From contig NZ_BSPW01000001.1 of assembly GCF_030161235.1 (NCBI RefSeq), forward strand, positions 1 to 64,000: 64,000 nt of DNA, given 5' to 3'. The DNA is from Vibrio zhanjiangensis (lineage in GTDB: Bacteria; Pseudomonadota; Gammaproteobacteria; Enterobacterales; Vibrionaceae). The notes under the pieces are model-generated. The model saw only the letters and a list, made by a program, of their open reading frames with translations, was not told the origin of the DNA and made no database searches. Position numbers and translations under genes: made by a program. Shown in pieces: positions 63,817-64,000 of the stretch (position 1 is its first letter; each line of letters begins with the position of its first letter).

Positions 63817-64000
63817 GCAGACTCTTTTACCTGACAACCGCACCTCTTTTGAACGCAGCTTTGAAGAGGGGTTTAAAAAACTGGTTAAAAGCACAGATGT
63901 GCTAGCCGCCATCGCAGACCCTTGCACCACCAGCCAAGAGATTTTGCCCATCATCGCCTCAGAGCGAGGGGTGAATGATTGGTTTTTTAGTGATACTGAA
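63797..64000 (+). CDS. Tail protein I (partial, runs off the window)
   Basis: First 68 residues from an ATG preceded by AGGAGG (63783-63788): MSKPIDEQTLLPDNRTSFER, ending at the window edge without a stop. The LLPDNRTSFER opening and position after J match P2 tail protein I, which links wedge and fibre. Fibre, sheath and tube genes are expected beyond. Confidence 0.8.
   Translation, partial: MSKPIDEQTLLPDNRTSFERSFEEGFKKLVKSTDVLAAIADPCTTSQEILPIIASERGVNDWFFSDTE

Overview
The window reads as a chromosomal segment of a Vibrio-like gammaproteobacterium. The evidence is the gene order tuf-bfd-bfr, rpsF-rpsR-rplI, dnaB-alr-yjbQ-pgi and msrA-tamA-tamB-ytfP-ppa-fbp-mpl, together with Vibrio-typical families (ZrgA/DUF2796, DUF2607, the TIGR03899 family). 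The core is moderately AT-rich and densely coding. One oddity in the core is that priB, normally between rpsF and rpsR in this group, is absent and a short hairpin stands in its place.

Region by region. 1-6117: end of tuf, the iron-storage pair bfd/bfr behind a Fur-like box, ribosomal operon, a DUF481 outer-membrane protein, dnaB and alr. 6118-24092: yjbQ is cut in two by a 17.5-kb mobile element. The element has a Tn554-like operon of three large tyrosine recombinases plus a small TnpC-like protein, a complete divergent spare copy of yjbQ as the last gene of that operon, and a defence cargo: a single-TRD HsdS-like gene, hsdM, hsdS, a RloC-like anticodon-nuclease candidate, hsdR, a YgjP-type metallopeptidase, an XRE controller and an HNH protein. 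The two host yjbQ halves join in frame when the element is removed. 24389-31150: pgi, a TIGR03899 protein, a 33-residue membrane peptide, and a zinc-uptake operon (DUF2607, ZrgA with a 9-bp tandem repeat, ABC ATPase, permease, DUF3299) behind a Zur-like box. 31181-40298: ytfJ, msrA, the TamA/TamB translocation machine, ytfP, ppa, fbp.

40299-54186: accessory surface and secreted functions (a calcium-binding TSP3-repeat protein with a GlyGly-CTERM-like tail and its OmpA-like partner; a secreted metallophosphoesterase with two C-terminal modules; a secreted protein with three GRKH-type repeats) around mpl, ubiX and a TPP-riboswitch-controlled thiBPQ operon. 54187-57888: darP, pmbA and lysC behind a lysine riboswitch.

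57889-64000: start of a P2-type phage tail locus. It has a CI-like repressor lacking the self-cleavage serine, a putative positive regulator or antiterminator, a roughly 620-bp non-coding region holding two copies of a small-RNA-like unit and several terminators, a lysis cassette, and the baseplate genes V, W, J and I. No integrase, replication, portal, terminase or capsid gene lies between the regulators and the tail genes, so an R-type tailocin (phage-tail-like bacteriocin) is the most economical reading. The window ends inside gene I, so this is not proven.

The two places most likely to hold something new are the yjbQ-targeting recombinase-trio element that supplies its own yjbQ, and the tailocin control region with its duplicated RNA units and recurring CTCAAATNTGAG motif.
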